Positions 23,146 through 34,416 of a stretch of 64,000 nt of DNA are shown here, piece by piece. Positions within the stretch are counted from its first letter, which is position 1; each line of letters starts with the position of its first letter. A model generated the notes under the pieces. It had not been told where the DNA came from and searched no databases. It saw only the letters and a list, made by a program, of their open reading frames with translations. This DNA is from Antedon mediterranea (lineage: Eukaryota > Echinodermata > Crinoidea > Comatulida > Antedonidae), in contig NC_092677.1 of NCBI RefSeq assembly GCF_964355755.1, positions 6,579,001 through 6,643,000 of the forward strand, given 5' to 3'. A program made the position numbers and the translations under genes.

Positions 23146-24250
23146 CAATAATTGATTTCACCCGCAGAGAGCGAAAGCCGTAAAACATAGCCTAGGTCGT
23201 CTTAGGCCCATCGCTTATAGACAAACAATGAACTTTCGAATGTGAAAAGCAATCAAGCGTGACAGGAGGTGCACTGTGCTAGTATTATAACTAATTCCTA
23301 TTATACAATTACAACATATGTGCAGAATATCATATATTTCGCCTAGATACTGGACAAACAGTACAGTATGAAGTCTACTAGGCGTGAAATTAGTAAAATA
23401 TAAATTGCAATTCCTCAAGTGTTTACGTGGCGATTAAGGAGCATTACAAGTCCCATTACTCCATGCCTTACACTAAGTACCCTAGTTTCCTAGGATGTTG
23501 TTTATGCCCTTTCAAGTAGCATGTATAACTCATTTTGTCTGTAGCCTAATTTCAAACGACTCTATTCTCGTTGAGTACGTATGGAATTACAGGACATTTC
23601 AGAAAGCGATTTAAAAAATGGGTTTTCGGTATAATTGTGTTAGAAATTTAAAGTAGTAGAGTGGTGTGGTGTAATCTCCCACATCAAAATAACGATTTAT
23701 TGTTTCACCGATTTAGCCTATTTCTTAACATAATGCTAAGGTGATAAACATTGGAACTATGTAGAACAGGCTGTTCTACATGGGGAGTGTTGTTACGTTG
23801 TAAACGTGTGTCCTGCGTCACATTGTCTTCAGAAAGCCGTATAACACATTTGGATAGTTGGGTAATTGTGTTTGACTAGCAATTTAATTAATGATTTACT
23901 GTTTCACTGTGTTGAATGGAGACTGCTATACTATATTATGATTTAGTAACACTTTTTTGCCAACTCTGACGTAATTGTAGTTATAACAAAAGTTTTATGT
24001 TACGTTGAACAAATTCTTACGTTTCAGTTTTCATTTTTTTTATTAGTTGTTTTCGTGTGTATTTAATTAAATTTTCTCTCGACCACCGCTGAGCTCAAAT
24101 CTGACGACTTATGTTACCTCTCACAGTAGCCTACAAAATACATAGACCCCTAGGCTATTATCCCCTTAAGAGTTTCCTTTGAATATGAATTGGCCGTAGT
24201 GGTAAAATGTATTATTTAACTCGTTCGCTTGACTAGAAAGTTTTCCGTAA
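23146..24250. other. No gene; one short perfect hairpin
   Basis: ATGTAGAACAG and CTGTTCTACAT at 23759-23781 form a hairpin with a one-base loop. No direct repeats flank it. No coding character elsewhere. Confidence 0.45.
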
Positions 24251-24423
24251 AGTTGGTTCCCACTAGGACGCAACGTAAAGCGTGACGCAAGGAACGTAAA
24301 CGCAACGATAGCGAGTTTACCAATTACAAGCCACTGTTCGAATAATCCATCTCTTGTGATTGGTCAAATCACTTACGTTGCGTTACATCCTTGTGTTGCG
24401 TCGCTAGTGGGAACCAACCAAGC
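24251..24423. mobile_element. Family A MITE, full copy
   Basis: Bounded by AGTTGGTTCCCACTAGGACG and GCGTCGCTAGTGGGAACCAA. The interior has CAAATAATCCATC-like sequence and paired TTACCAATTACAAG/CTTGTGATTGGTCAA motifs, which are inverted CCAAT boxes. Confidence 0.78.
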
Positions 24424-24557
24424 TTAAGGACGTAAACGCAACGTAAGTGTTTTGACCAATGACTAGCGACAGTTCAAATAATCCATCGCTTGTGATTGGT
24501 CAACTCACTTACGTTGCGTCTACGTCCTTGCGTTGCGTTCTAGTGGGAACCAAGCTT
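24424..24557. mobile_element. Family A MITE, second copy, left end truncated
   Basis: Directly abuts the previous copy. It holds TTTTGACCAATGACTAGCGAC, AGTTCAAATAATCCATCGCT and the intact right end TTCTAGTGGGAACCAAGC. The AAATAATCC motif here is the unoccupied version of the site hit by the 2.2-kb element at 33676-35888. Confidence 0.75.
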
Positions 24558-24928
24558 TAATAGTCATGTGCTTGTCCCAAAGCAGTAAAGTTATTGTAAT
24601 TGTATAGGACTACTGGTAATAGTATTGTTAATCTTGCTGTTTTGTTATTTATCATTTAACAAGCGCTCCGGTTTTTCCCAAACAATGTTGTTGCGATACA
24701 CATGCTAACCCGTTTATCTGGGAACATTAATTGCGTGTATTGTACTTCAGCTTAAATATTGAGCTTTAAAACAAATATCTTTTTATTATGTTAAATATCT
24801 TGTAATTATGTTGTCCACTAGGCGAATTTATTCGCACGATTCTTATAAAGTATTTAAAATGCACATGCGTATTCATATTTCAATCTACTTTTTGTGACGC
24901 AAAACATGCGCAACCAACTAGATTTCAT
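24558..24928. other. No gene recognised
   Basis: AT-rich spacer between family A copies. Confidence 0.5.
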
Positions 24929-25072
24929 GCTTGGTTCTTCCCACCAGAGACGCAACACGAGGTGCTTGGACCAATCACAAGCGATGGATTATTCAACCTG
25001 TCTCTTGTCATTGGTCAACTTGCTTGCGTTGCGTCTACGTCCCTGCGTTGCGTCTCTAGTTGGAACCGAACT
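24929..25072. mobile_element. Family A MITE, compact copy
   Basis: GCTTGGTTCTTCCCACCAGAGAC to CGTCTCTAGTTGGAACCGAA, with CCAATCACAAGC and TGTCATTGGTCAAC inside. The 60-codon open frame across it is a by-product. Confidence 0.72.
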
Positions 25073-27239
25073 TTAGGAATGTTAGATTTGCGATTATTTA
25101 TTGCCCAGTGAAAACCAGGCTTTATACTTGCGTAACCAATCCGAGCTCAGGAATGTTCGATTAAGCATTCTCCTAATGTAAAACAGGATTTCACCTTTTC
25201 ACAAGTACACCGATAACGCTATAATTTTAGTAGCTATGGTGAGTATCTGTCATTTCGTATAGTTCGTTCCACTTTCCATTATTATTTTGTAAATCTCATT
25301 CAAGTAGTTATTTATCATAAAGTTTCTTAATATCAGTGGTTCCCTGTGGTCTCTTTTTGTTTATGGTTTCTATCTACGCGGCATTGATGGGATAATTGAG
25401 ATCATGATAGCAATATTCCAAAAATTGCCAATCAGCAACAAATCAACTTGGAATGTTTTATTTTAGATGCAAGATGACAGGAAATAGTGTAGAATTAATA
25501 GTTGACAAATAGTGAATAGCAATATTTTTTACAGTATTTGGTACAATAAAACGCCTAATTATATCCTGTGTATGACGTGGCATTAATTATTGTGTCCCAT
25601 TCAACGGTCAAAGTTTTTTTAAATAATACTAATCAACGGTCATTTTTTGTGAACATTTTAAGATTATGACTTGAGAAACATAGGCAAGCTCCGTTATACA
25701 GCATCTCATGTAATTCACACCTGAACATCTGTCATTTAGATATTGTGCCGAAAATCGTCTTCATTCCATCGATTACAATTAATTTTTAATAAAAGATTTA
25801 ACCTACTACACAGTTGTTATAAATAAATTAGAGGTAATTCCTCGGAAATTTATTTTCTATTTTCTATTCATTAACAAAATTACTTTATGGCTCTTTTTAT
25901 GGAACAAAAGACAATGGACAAACAATAATGCAAATGATGTGAAATGTGTTATTCTCTAATGTTTTAGACAAATCAGCATGAATAATGCATGTTGTTCATT
26001 ATGTCTAAAGTAATATCAAATGTGAGCCATGATTGATTAAGAAACCGCATCATTGTATAATTAAATGGTTCTTTGTCGTCAATTGTAGGGCTATTATTAC
26101 AAACAACACCCAAATAATAGACATGGTGTCTATGCTATTATAAAGAATAGATGCAATACAATTATAATAATAACACTGCGCTTTCTAACAATATGTATTT
26201 ATTATATGTGTGTATGTATAAATCCAAAGGTAAATTACTGATAAATGGCAATTCTATGGCTGGATCTCAAGAGAGATATAAAAAAGCAAAAAGCGAAAAG
26301 CTAAATCTAAACGATAAATGTAAAACAGCCAGAAAAAAATAGAGCTTTCGGGAAATACTATACTGTAAGTGAGAATATGAAGCAGACAAGCGCTGCCTAA
26401 GTGTACTGGAATAAAATAAATAAAAACAAAGGAGGCACAGGCTGGTGACGTGAATAGAGGGTGGAGTAAGACAAGTAGAAAACAATGAAGACAGCTTAGT
26501 AGATATAGATTTATTTTTTTTTTATCTTTTATAAGTTCTTCCAACTTTTATTTCTTCAAAATAGCTCATGCAAAAAATATACAATTTGTTGCACAATATT
26601 TAGTGTACGGTACATCAATAATTTCAAATATGTTTTTTTATAACTTTTGGGGTAATTATACACGATAACGTATCTCGGAATTCTTTCTGAGAACATTATA
26701 TCGGAAATGTGTTATAATACAGTAAGCCTAAGTGCTTTATACTTCCGTAGGGATATAAACACATCTATAAATGTAATTAACTAACCTGGTTTTTTTTATA
26801 ATAATATAGTAACGTCTTCCACTGTGTTAATATAAACCGTCTCCAAAATAAAAAAAAAAATGTAAAGTAGACTTTGATTAATCGAGTGGAATAACTATTT
26901 GGCAGAAAACTTATTATTGGACATGAGTTGCACATTAATTAACTTGAATACCTACTTTAGTGAGTGTATATCAGTTGACACCCGATTAAAGCGCTGATAA
27001 TGGTGACTTCTGTCTCATTAATAACGTAACTAATGGTACATCTTCTCAACCATCAGCCCAGAGATCTAAATGCACTAGTTCTTATATTTATGTTTAACTA
27101 CCATTGATTTTTAATCATAATTGTTATCAATTTAAAGGATCATGCCACAATTATTATACTGCAGTTACTGCATTAATTATGGTACATTTTTACTGAAATA
27201 TGCGTATGTTATACTGTTTCATCTGGGAATATCGGGTGC
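25073..27239. other. Long AT-rich stretch, no gene recognised
   Basis: Short open frames at 26151-26544 on both strands lie in A-rich or T-rich tracts and show no domain. A lone ATG followed by a donor-like GTGAGT occurs at 25237-25244, with no exon context. Confidence 0.45.
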
Positions 27240-27455
27240 TGTATATGGAGCTGGGGTCCCGTTAGGCATTTTAAATCAGCACTGCTGACTCTTATGGTAT
27301 TGGCTTATGCCTTTCCTCTGGTCAAGGTGGGCACTGGACGAGAGAAGCCCTTGATCAATGTTAGGACCAATCAAGTTGCTTTAAACAGTCCTGGCTTTGT
27401 TTGTATCAAACCTGTTAGTGGCGGTAATTATCGCTGTTGGTTTCGATTGAATAAA
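27240..27455 (+). mobile_element. Possible retroelement tail
   Basis: A GC-richer block (TCTGGTCAAGGTGGGCACTG, TTGATCAATGTTAGGACC) ends in GATTGAATAAAATAAATTAAAAAA, a polyadenylation signal plus an A-rich tail. I do not recognise the family. A non-LTR 3' end or a processed sequence would fit. Confidence 0.35.
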
Positions 27456-28305
27456 ATAAATTAAAAAATTCAGTACACGTTTACAAGCACTGTAGTGAGT
27501 GTGTATCGTATGATTTCCTAACAAAATCGATCTAAAACAGGTTCATAATAGTATACAAATGTATAATTCCTGCAGTAACTGCAGTAGGATAATTTTTACA
27601 TGATCAAATCGAAAACATCATTACTATGCTTTGAAGCACACACACCTAGGCTTTACTAATATTCAGTCTATAATCCTGATATACATTGACGTGAAAAGAA
27701 ATTGCCATTATCAAAATATAAGAAAGGTATTTAGGAAATTTAAATCGCTTTTAATCGCAGGCACGCGTCACCTCGTATAATCAAACAAATCCACCTTATT
27801 AGTAAATAATGTAGGCCTATTTAGTTTTTGCAACAATTTTAGAATTTAAGCTTGGTCCCACACAACCTCCAATCTACAACTGAATGAGACGTACGTCTCA
27901 TCATCAAAAGATGATATCGTCATCACCATCATCATAAACAACAGATTACGTAAATTACCAGGCTGCTTATAATATAAATTAGCTTATTCAAGAAATTGTA
28001 TAATCCTTTTTTTTTTTCATTAGGCCTATATACAATATGGACATTTTTTTTTAATATAACATACAAACAATATAACATTATTTTTCATTCTTACTTTTTA
28101 TGTCCCAACCGTTGCAACAGTACACTTAAGTGTGACCCTTCAACAGGCCTACTAATTCAATAAATGTATTCAGTTTGTTAAAGGTTAATGTTCAGCAGAC
28201 ATGATATTTGAGACAATCATACTGGATTCCGTAACATGTTTTATACATTAGAAAAACCTGTAGAAATGTCGTCATGTTTTATTTTCCTTTCTCCCATAAA
28301 ATCCG
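27456..28305. other. No gene; one perfect 18-bp palindrome
   Basis: ATGAGACGTACGTCTCAT at 27884-27901 is a perfect palindrome in otherwise AT-rich DNA. Its role is unknown. Confidence 0.45.
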
Positions 28306-28653
28306 TTAAAGATGTATTGTCCCCCTGAAAAATAATTTTTAACATTTTTTTGTTGAATATGCCATTTTAAAGTCACATAATAGTTATCAACTTTGACCAA
28401 AAATTGGATCGAAAAAAAATGTATTTACCTGAAAAAACTGTAATTTAAAGCAAACATTGGTCAAATTGGCTGCCAGATAATGGTTTTTTTGTTGAATTTA
28501 ACCATTTACTGTATTGTGTTATTTTATAAGTAAAAACATTTTTATTTCCTACGAAAGTGATTAACTTTATAAAAACTTCAAAATAATATATTCAACGTCT
28601 GATTTAAATAATCTTCATTTTTCATGTCTTTATGGGACAATATACATCTTTAA
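28306..28653 (+). mobile_element. Family D MITE, short subfamily, complete
   Basis: 348 bp from TTAAAGATGTATTGTCCCC to GGGACAATATACATCTTTAA. The interior includes GAATATGCCATTTTAAAGTC, CCAAAAATTGGATCG and AAATTGGCTGCCAGATAATG. It lies about 0.5 kb upstream of the GPCR start. Confidence 0.82.
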
Positions 28654-28874
28654 AGGTAGTACATAATTATTATACGTACATTCAGAATATCACTTTCCAT
28701 CAATGGTATTGTTACGTGATTTGTACCAAAATATTTTATTGTTCGCGGAAGTTTATTAAACTATAAATTTCAATCACATTTAAACACTCGTTATGTTTTT
28801 AAACTTAACCTCAGTTTAAAATCGAACTCGAATCACATTCTAATTCAAAACAAATTTAAATGTATTCATCTCCC

Positions 28875-28964
28875 TTAAAGATGTACCGGTAGTGTCACCC
28901 TGAAAAAATAATTCTTTAAACATTTTTTGTTGAATATTCCATTTTAATGTAACATAATAGTGTA
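28875..28964 (+). mobile_element. Family D MITE, left-end fragment
   Basis: TTAAAGATGTACCGGTAGTGTCACCC, then TTTTTGTTGAATATTCCATTTT and CATAATAGTG. The right part is missing. Confidence 0.7.
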
Positions 28965-29117
28965 TGGTGTGCAAACATAACTGTGTGTATGTTTGTTTTG
29001 TGAATGGTCAACCTGTACATAGGGAAATTTATTTATTAATAATATGTAATATGTGTAAATTAGCCTTTACTTTATTAACTATAATACTACTTAATTTATA
29101 ATATTATTTTATCTTTT

Positions 29118-29163
29118 AGGCTGATTTAATATAATAAATCGGTAAATACTGTTTGCAACAGCC
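29118..29163 (+). promoter_or_regulatory. Probable splice acceptor and 5' leader of the GPCR
   Basis: The T-rich TTATTTTATCTTTTAG ends at 29119 and would join an upstream leader exon at 29120. The remaining 44-base leader ends in CAACAGCC before the ATG, a favourable start context. The upstream exon is not identified. Confidence 0.5.
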
Positions 29164-30258
29164 ATGTCGTCATCATACAATGGTTCGTTTGAGCCCTGTG
29201 AAGATCTCGATTCGCAACAAATAATTTCCACTATCATCATCGTCATTAGCAGTGTAATAGGTATTGTCCTAAACTTGATTCTCATCGCTGTTGTTCTTTC
29301 TACCGCCTGCCACGGTAGCCCTTCCCGCCAATTTCAAACAGTGATGATACTAAGTATCTCGTTCAGTGATTTGGCTTATTTGATTTGTGCTCCAGTACAC
29401 GATTTAAGTACAACGTTTGGACATAGCATAGTTGGTTCTATTCAAATGTGTCGCACGTTTGCATTTATTTTGATACTGACTCAAGGAGTGTCGTCGCTAA
29501 GCCTACTTCTCCTGAGCTTTGACAGGTACAGAGCAATCTTGAAGCCGATTCAGCACCGTCAGTGGCAGCAGAAGCGTCGCTACGCCCTGGCTACTGTTTT
29601 CATATGGATAACCAGTGTTATCATGACAATACCACAACTTACGATATCACGTATTTATGTAAACAGTCCTTGCGGAGACGGTCTTGAAATCGCGAATTGC
29701 GATCACATAATGTTTGATCAATTTACGAAAGTATACTACACAGTTCAAGTGGTTTTATTCTACGTACTTCCGCTTTGTTTTATAACCTTTTGCTACAGTA
29801 AAATCGCTTACAAACTGCGACAATCGCCTCAGTTTGAAGTAAACGAATCACAAGCTAAAGCGACAAGACAGAGGTGCAAATTATCCGTAGCGCTCATCGT
29901 CATCTCCATCTCGTTCGGTATCTGCTGGTTTCCTTTGATGTTTTCCAAGCTTACAATGCAATATCATTTCGAACAGGTATTCACCAAATTTGACCTAAAC
30001 AAATGGGCGGTGTTTATACAGATTTGTCCAATATTTGTATACTTTAACTGTTCGCTGGATCCAATAATTATATTCACTCTCAGTCGGCAGTACCGCATCG
30101 CTTTTAGGAAACCACTGAGAAGTTGGCAGAAACTGTCCAAAACTTTGTCAATGCAGAGGAAATCGACATATGTTACAGAAACAGTTGTCATGGATACCGT
30201 TCACACTAATTATCCAGAAAAGCGCTCATTGGTTATTAAAATGGAGTCGTTAAAGTAA
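29164..30258 (+). CDS. Class-A (rhodopsin-like) G-protein-coupled receptor
   Basis: A 364-residue receptor expected in the plasma membrane with seven helices, coded in one exon. The short N-terminus has one glycosylation site (N6). Helix 1 carries N37, helix 2 has D69 (sodium site) and helix 3 opens at C96, which should pair with an ECL2 cysteine (C170 or C179). DRY is 120-122, W148 lies in helix 4, P203 and Y211 in helix 5, and CWFP (254-257) in helix 6. Helix 7 ends in DP (299-300). A basic helix 8 (SRQYRIAFRK) and a 50-residue tail without cysteine follow. Residue 303, where nearly all class-A receptors have Tyr7.53, is isoleucine. NxxxDP with CWFP suggests a peptide or small-ligand receptor, but I cannot assign a ligand. 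The minus-strand frame inside is a by-product. MITE D copies lie just upstream. Confidence 0.93.
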   Translation: MSSSYNGSFEPCEDLDSQQIISTIIIVISSVIGIVLNLILIAVVLSTACHGSPSRQFQTVMILSISFSDLAYLICAPVHDLSTTFGHSIVGSIQMCRTFAFILILTQGVSSLSLLLLSFDRYRAILKPIQHRQWQQKRRYALATVFIWITSVIMTIPQLTISRIYVNSPCGDGLEIANCDHIMFDQFTKVYYTVQVVLFYVLPLCFITFCYSKIAYKLRQSPQFEVNESQAKATRQRCKLSVALIVISISFGICWFPLMFSKLTMQYHFEQVFTKFDLNKWAVFIQICPIFVYFNCSLDPIIIFTLSRQYRIAFRKPLRSWQKLSKTLSMQRKSTYVTETVVMDTVHTNYPEKRSLVIKMESLK

Positions 30259-31564
30259 TTGTTGTTTTCAGCAAGTGTATTTAGTGCCATTTACAGATAT
30301 CGTAAAGAATCAATTTTAACATGAAATGTTATAGAAAAGCGTAGAAACGTGTTATATTAGCGCTTGAGAAGAGAACAATTCCCTTTAAACTTGTCTGACA
30401 AGTGCATCAGCTGCATTAGATAAAACGAAAACCAGATAGACCCGCAGACTATAAGCTTCAAAATGCTTCCATTTAGATATAACTATAGTGAACTGTATCT
30501 GTTACGGCAAAAGTTATTAGCAAAAAGCAACATTTTCCTTGGAGAAAAAGTAAATGTGTTAACAGTTTCCGATCACTTTGTAAACTAACAGTTTTAAACA
30601 TAAATACAATTTAGTGATTTGTACGCTGTAAGAAGGTTCTTCAATACACTAGCCACGTTCACATAAGATTTTATCGTGCTTTCGTATCGTGATATAGAAT
30701 AGGAAGAGCGTTCACATAGAAGTTAACATCGTGATATAAGTATGCTAATGTGGTGCACTATTAACGATGCTGTCTACGTGGAATTTGTCGGTATAAAAAG
30801 ACCTATAGGTTTACACAGTTTTCTCACACGTTAACAAGCGGATTACTCTGACAAGTTACTGAGAAGTTAGAAATTGTTGCATGGATGTCTCCCAAAGATA
30901 GTCTTACCGAGTTACAACCCTTTCACACGATACTTTGTCGATGTAAAGTAAATCGCCGTTTAAGAATAAAAAAAAAAATCCTTTTAGAAAGATACTCGCA
31001 TATGCGCAGATGCCGATATGTTAATTAAGTCTATGTAATCTTTATACAGGCCTCGCTGTGACCTGTACATATCAACGATTATGTTCTGAAATGTTTACAT
31101 CGTAAAACGCTTTCACACATTTTTACTAAAGTAATAATGTATTACATAATGTTACATTTTTTACGTGTGAATCGAGTATTAGCTTACCTTAATAGTAGCG
31201 TGAGGGGCCGTTCTTGATGTTTAGTTATTTACCCACTAATTTGCTAATAATTTCGGTGTGCTCATAAAACCAACTAACCCTGGTAAATAACTACGCATAG
31301 ATAGGCAGACCCAATGATGTAAATGGTGTAAATATTTATTTATCATAATAGATTGTTTATTTGTGAGCGAAGGTGACGACTCAATATTTAAAATATATTA
31401 GACTTGTACTTATTACCGTGATTCCTCCAGGACCCAATAATAATAACCAATTTAGCGAATACTGTCTTTATAATTAGTAACGTAAATTATTTCTCAGATG
31501 TGAAAATAATTTCCTCTACGTCTTACTGTAACCGGAATTAGGATCTGCGACGTGTCTCACACAC
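30259..31564. other. GPCR 3' flank, no other gene
   Basis: AATAAA at about 30965, followed by an A-run, is the first clear polyadenylation signal and would give a 3' UTR of about 0.7 kb. No further coding sequence is recognised. Confidence 0.45.
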
Positions 31565-31715
31565 TAGACTTGCCCCACGTCTATATTTATTATCTTTTTT
31601 ATGTTAGACAACCAGTCGTTTCGATAATTGTCTGAAAAAAAATGTATGTATTTTACGTATGAAACGCCATGTGTGCCAAAATATTTATCTTTACTAATTT
31701 CGGTCTGAAACCTAG
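31565..31715. repeat. Dispersed repeat G, copy 1
   Basis: ACTTGCCCCACGTCT, TACGTATGAAACGCCA and TTACTAATTTCGGTCTGAAACC recur in the same order at 62316-62425. Class unknown. Confidence 0.62.
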
Positions 31716-31747
31716 ATTACTCATACATCCTGTATGAACGCTACAGC

Positions 31748-31930
31748 TTGGTTACCACTAGAACGCAACGCAGCGACTTATCGACGCAAAGTGCTGTATT
31801 GCGTAATTAGTGGGAACCGACGCAATAGTGCTGCCAACATCGCAGGCGGGGGCAAATACAATTATTAGAAGGGCATTTGCTTACGTTGCGTAGATTGCGT
31901 TACGTTGCGTTGCAAATGGGAACCACGCTT
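31748..31930. mobile_element. Family A MITE, full copy
   Basis: GCTTGGTTACCACTAGAACG to TTGCAAATGGGAACCACGC. It shares GCGGGGGCAAATACAATTATTAG and GAAGGGCATTTGCTTACG with the copy at 7643-7857, forming one subfamily. Confidence 0.75.
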
Positions 31931-32577
31931 ACGTTTCAACTCATTCATGATTATGTATAAAACGTAAGACGACAGCCTCGAGTTTACTCTGGCCACCAAA
32001 TCCCAGTGGCAACATAGCAGTGAGTAACAGTGAGTTGAAAAAAACTGATACAAACATTCGTTAAAAAAATATTTGTGAAAAAAAGAATCGTTATTCACTC
32101 ATTCCTGATTATGTTTTAAAACGTAAGTGTGCTCGTAAGGCAACCAATTACTGTGGAAACGTGGCTTCAACGTGCTTACGATTGTAATTAACTTGTTTGA
32201 AAACAATGATGAAACAGACAAGTTTGAAATGATTTATTCACCGTTTTAATATATTTTGTATTCTTACTACTTTGTCAAATTACATATAATAATTGAGATA
32301 GACTGTTATTTATGAGGTTTCACTACTATATGGTAATCATCGAGGTATATTTCTATATGAATTAATGATGTTATTTATTATATATTTTTAAAATAGTATG
32401 TAATGGAATGGACGTGATGATTTAAATGGTAGCTCCGGGAATACAATTTCTCTTATAAAATACAAACTATTTCTACAAGATTGATGATATACCACTTATT
32501 TTTTAATATAACGGTTGTTCTGCTTCACCACTGACACAAAATAAGCGGGATATCGTCAATGTTACTGCAATATAAAT
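31931..32577. other. No gene recognised
   Basis: AT-rich. The minus-strand open frame at 31865-32098 starts inside the MITE and has no motif. Confidence 0.45.
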
Positions 32578-33608
32578 GTTAAACTACCCTTTAAGCTTGG
32601 TTCCGGGACACAACGTCGTGATTGGTTGAATTGCTTGTGTTGCGCGTTAAACTCGGAGCTACTCTTTAAGCTTGGTTCCCACTAGGACATAACGTCGTGA
32701 TTGGTCGAATTGCTTGTGTTGCGCGTTAAACTCGGAGCTACTCTTTAAGCTTGGTTCCCACTAGGATATAACGTCGTGATTGGTCGAATTGCTTGTGTTG
32801 CGCGTTAAACTCGGAGCTACCCTTTAAACTTGGTTCCCACTAGGACACAACGTCGTTATTGGTCGAATTGCTTGTGTTTCGCGTTAAACTCGGAGCTACC
32901 CTTTAAGCTTGGTTCCCACAAGGACACAACGTCGTGATTGGTTGAATTGCTTGTGTTGCGCGTTAAACTCGGAGCTACTCTTTAAGCTTGGTTCCCACTA
33001 GGACATAACGTCGTGATTGGTCGAATTGCTTGTGTTGCGCGTTAAACTCGGAGCTACTCTTTAAGCTTGGTTCCCACTAGGATATAACGTCGTGATTGGT
33101 CGAATTGCTTGTGTTGCGCGTTAAACTCGGAGCTACCCTTTAAACTTGGTTCCCACTAGGACACAACGTCGTTATTGGTCGAATTGCTTGTGTTTCGCGT
33201 TAAACTCGGAGCTACCCTTTAAGCTTGGTTCCCACAAGGACACAACGTCGTGATTGGTTGAATTGCTTGTGTTGCGCGTTAAACTCGGAGCTACTCTTTA
33301 AGCTTGGTTCCCACTAGGACATAACGTCGTGATTGGTCGAATTGCTTGTGTTGCGCGTTAAACTCGGAGCTACTCTTTAAGCTTGGTTCCCACTAGGATA
33401 TAACGTCGTGATTGGTCGAATTGCTTGTGTTGCGCGTTAAACTCGGAGCTACCCTTTAAACTTGGTTTCCACTAGGACACAACTTCGTGATTGGTCGAAT
33501 TGTTTGTGTTGCGCGTTAAACTCGGAAAACGGTAAGCTTGGTTCCCAATAGGACACAATGTCGTGATTGGTCGAATTGCTTGTGTTGCGCGTTAAAAGCA
33601 GAAAATGG
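32578..33608. repeat. 79-bp satellite with 316-bp higher-order period
   Basis: Thirteen units start with AAGCTTGG (or AAACTTGG) at 32593, 32668, 32747, 32826, 32905, 32984, 33063, 33142, 33221, 33300, 33379, 33458 and 33533. Diagnostic bases recur in order: unit A has CCCACAAGG and GGTTGAATTG, B has GACATAACG, C has GATATAACG, D has AAACTTGG, GTTATTGG and TTTCGCG. The order A-B-C-D repeats three times, a 4 x 79 = 316-bp higher-order repeat. Each unit starts like the left end of family A and contains a reversed CCAAT box (GATTGG). Confidence 0.93.
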
Positions 33609-33609
33609 T

Positions 33610-33675
33610 AAGCGTGGTTCCCACAGTCGAGGCAAGGCAAAATAGTTTACCAATCGCAAGCGAAAGTTCAAATAA
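33610..33675. mobile_element. Family A MITE, left half of an interrupted copy
   Basis: AAGCGTGGTTCCCACAGTCG to CAAGCGAAAGTTCAAATAA. The sequence is resumed after the 2.2-kb insertion at 35889-35962. It directly abuts the satellite. Confidence 0.78.
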
Positions 33676-34416
33676 AGGCTGGTTTCCTGTCGACGTAAGA
33701 AGTCGAATTTTGCAACGATTCTTGCGTTTCATACGTTTCTTACGTCTCTTACGAAAGTTGAGAAAAAATTGACGTCGTTGACGTTAGTCAAGATCGTGTC
33801 GGGCCGCAGAGAAACATCTGTAGTTATGCTGCTCCCGAAAGTTGAAATTTTGGCTGTGAAACACACGTCGTATGCTTACGTCGATTTTAGTGTTGTTACG
33901 AAAGTTGAAAATTTTTTTCTTATGTCGGTCGGATTTATGACGTATTTGAAACAACATCTCTGATTGGTGTTTCTTTTTAGAGCGGGTTTATCATTTTTCG
34001 CGCAAAATGTTGAATGTTGTTATTGTAGCCTACCTGTCAGTGCAGCACACCAACATGTTATATTTTCAGTAGATAAGCTAGGCCCTACTAGTATTAGTAA
34101 AATACTTAATTAATACTGTACGGTACCGTACTAATAGGAATTGATTTGACCAAATAATCAAACTAGCCTAGGCTAGTAGGCCTATGTATTATTTGTATGA
34201 ATCAAAATATGAATTAATTATCCTGGCCCTCTAGGCCTAGCCTTAAATAGTTTTCAAAATTAAAAAAAGGCAAATCATTTCGAGATTCCTATTATTATTA
34301 GACCTACCTAGGCCCTAAACTAGGCATTGGCCTATTGGCCTATAAGCATATCTAATCGAGCATGAGATAGTAGGCCTACTACCGCAGTAAGATACCCATT
34401 ATTTACAGGCCTATAA

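Noticed and set aside
25228-25246. ATG followed by a donor-like GTGAGT
   Set aside because: No partner exon or promoter signal; one short match is expected by chance.
33769-33963. Candidate transposase fragment in the 2.2-kb element
   Set aside because: 64 codons with no DDE, helix-turn-helix or Myb-like motif.
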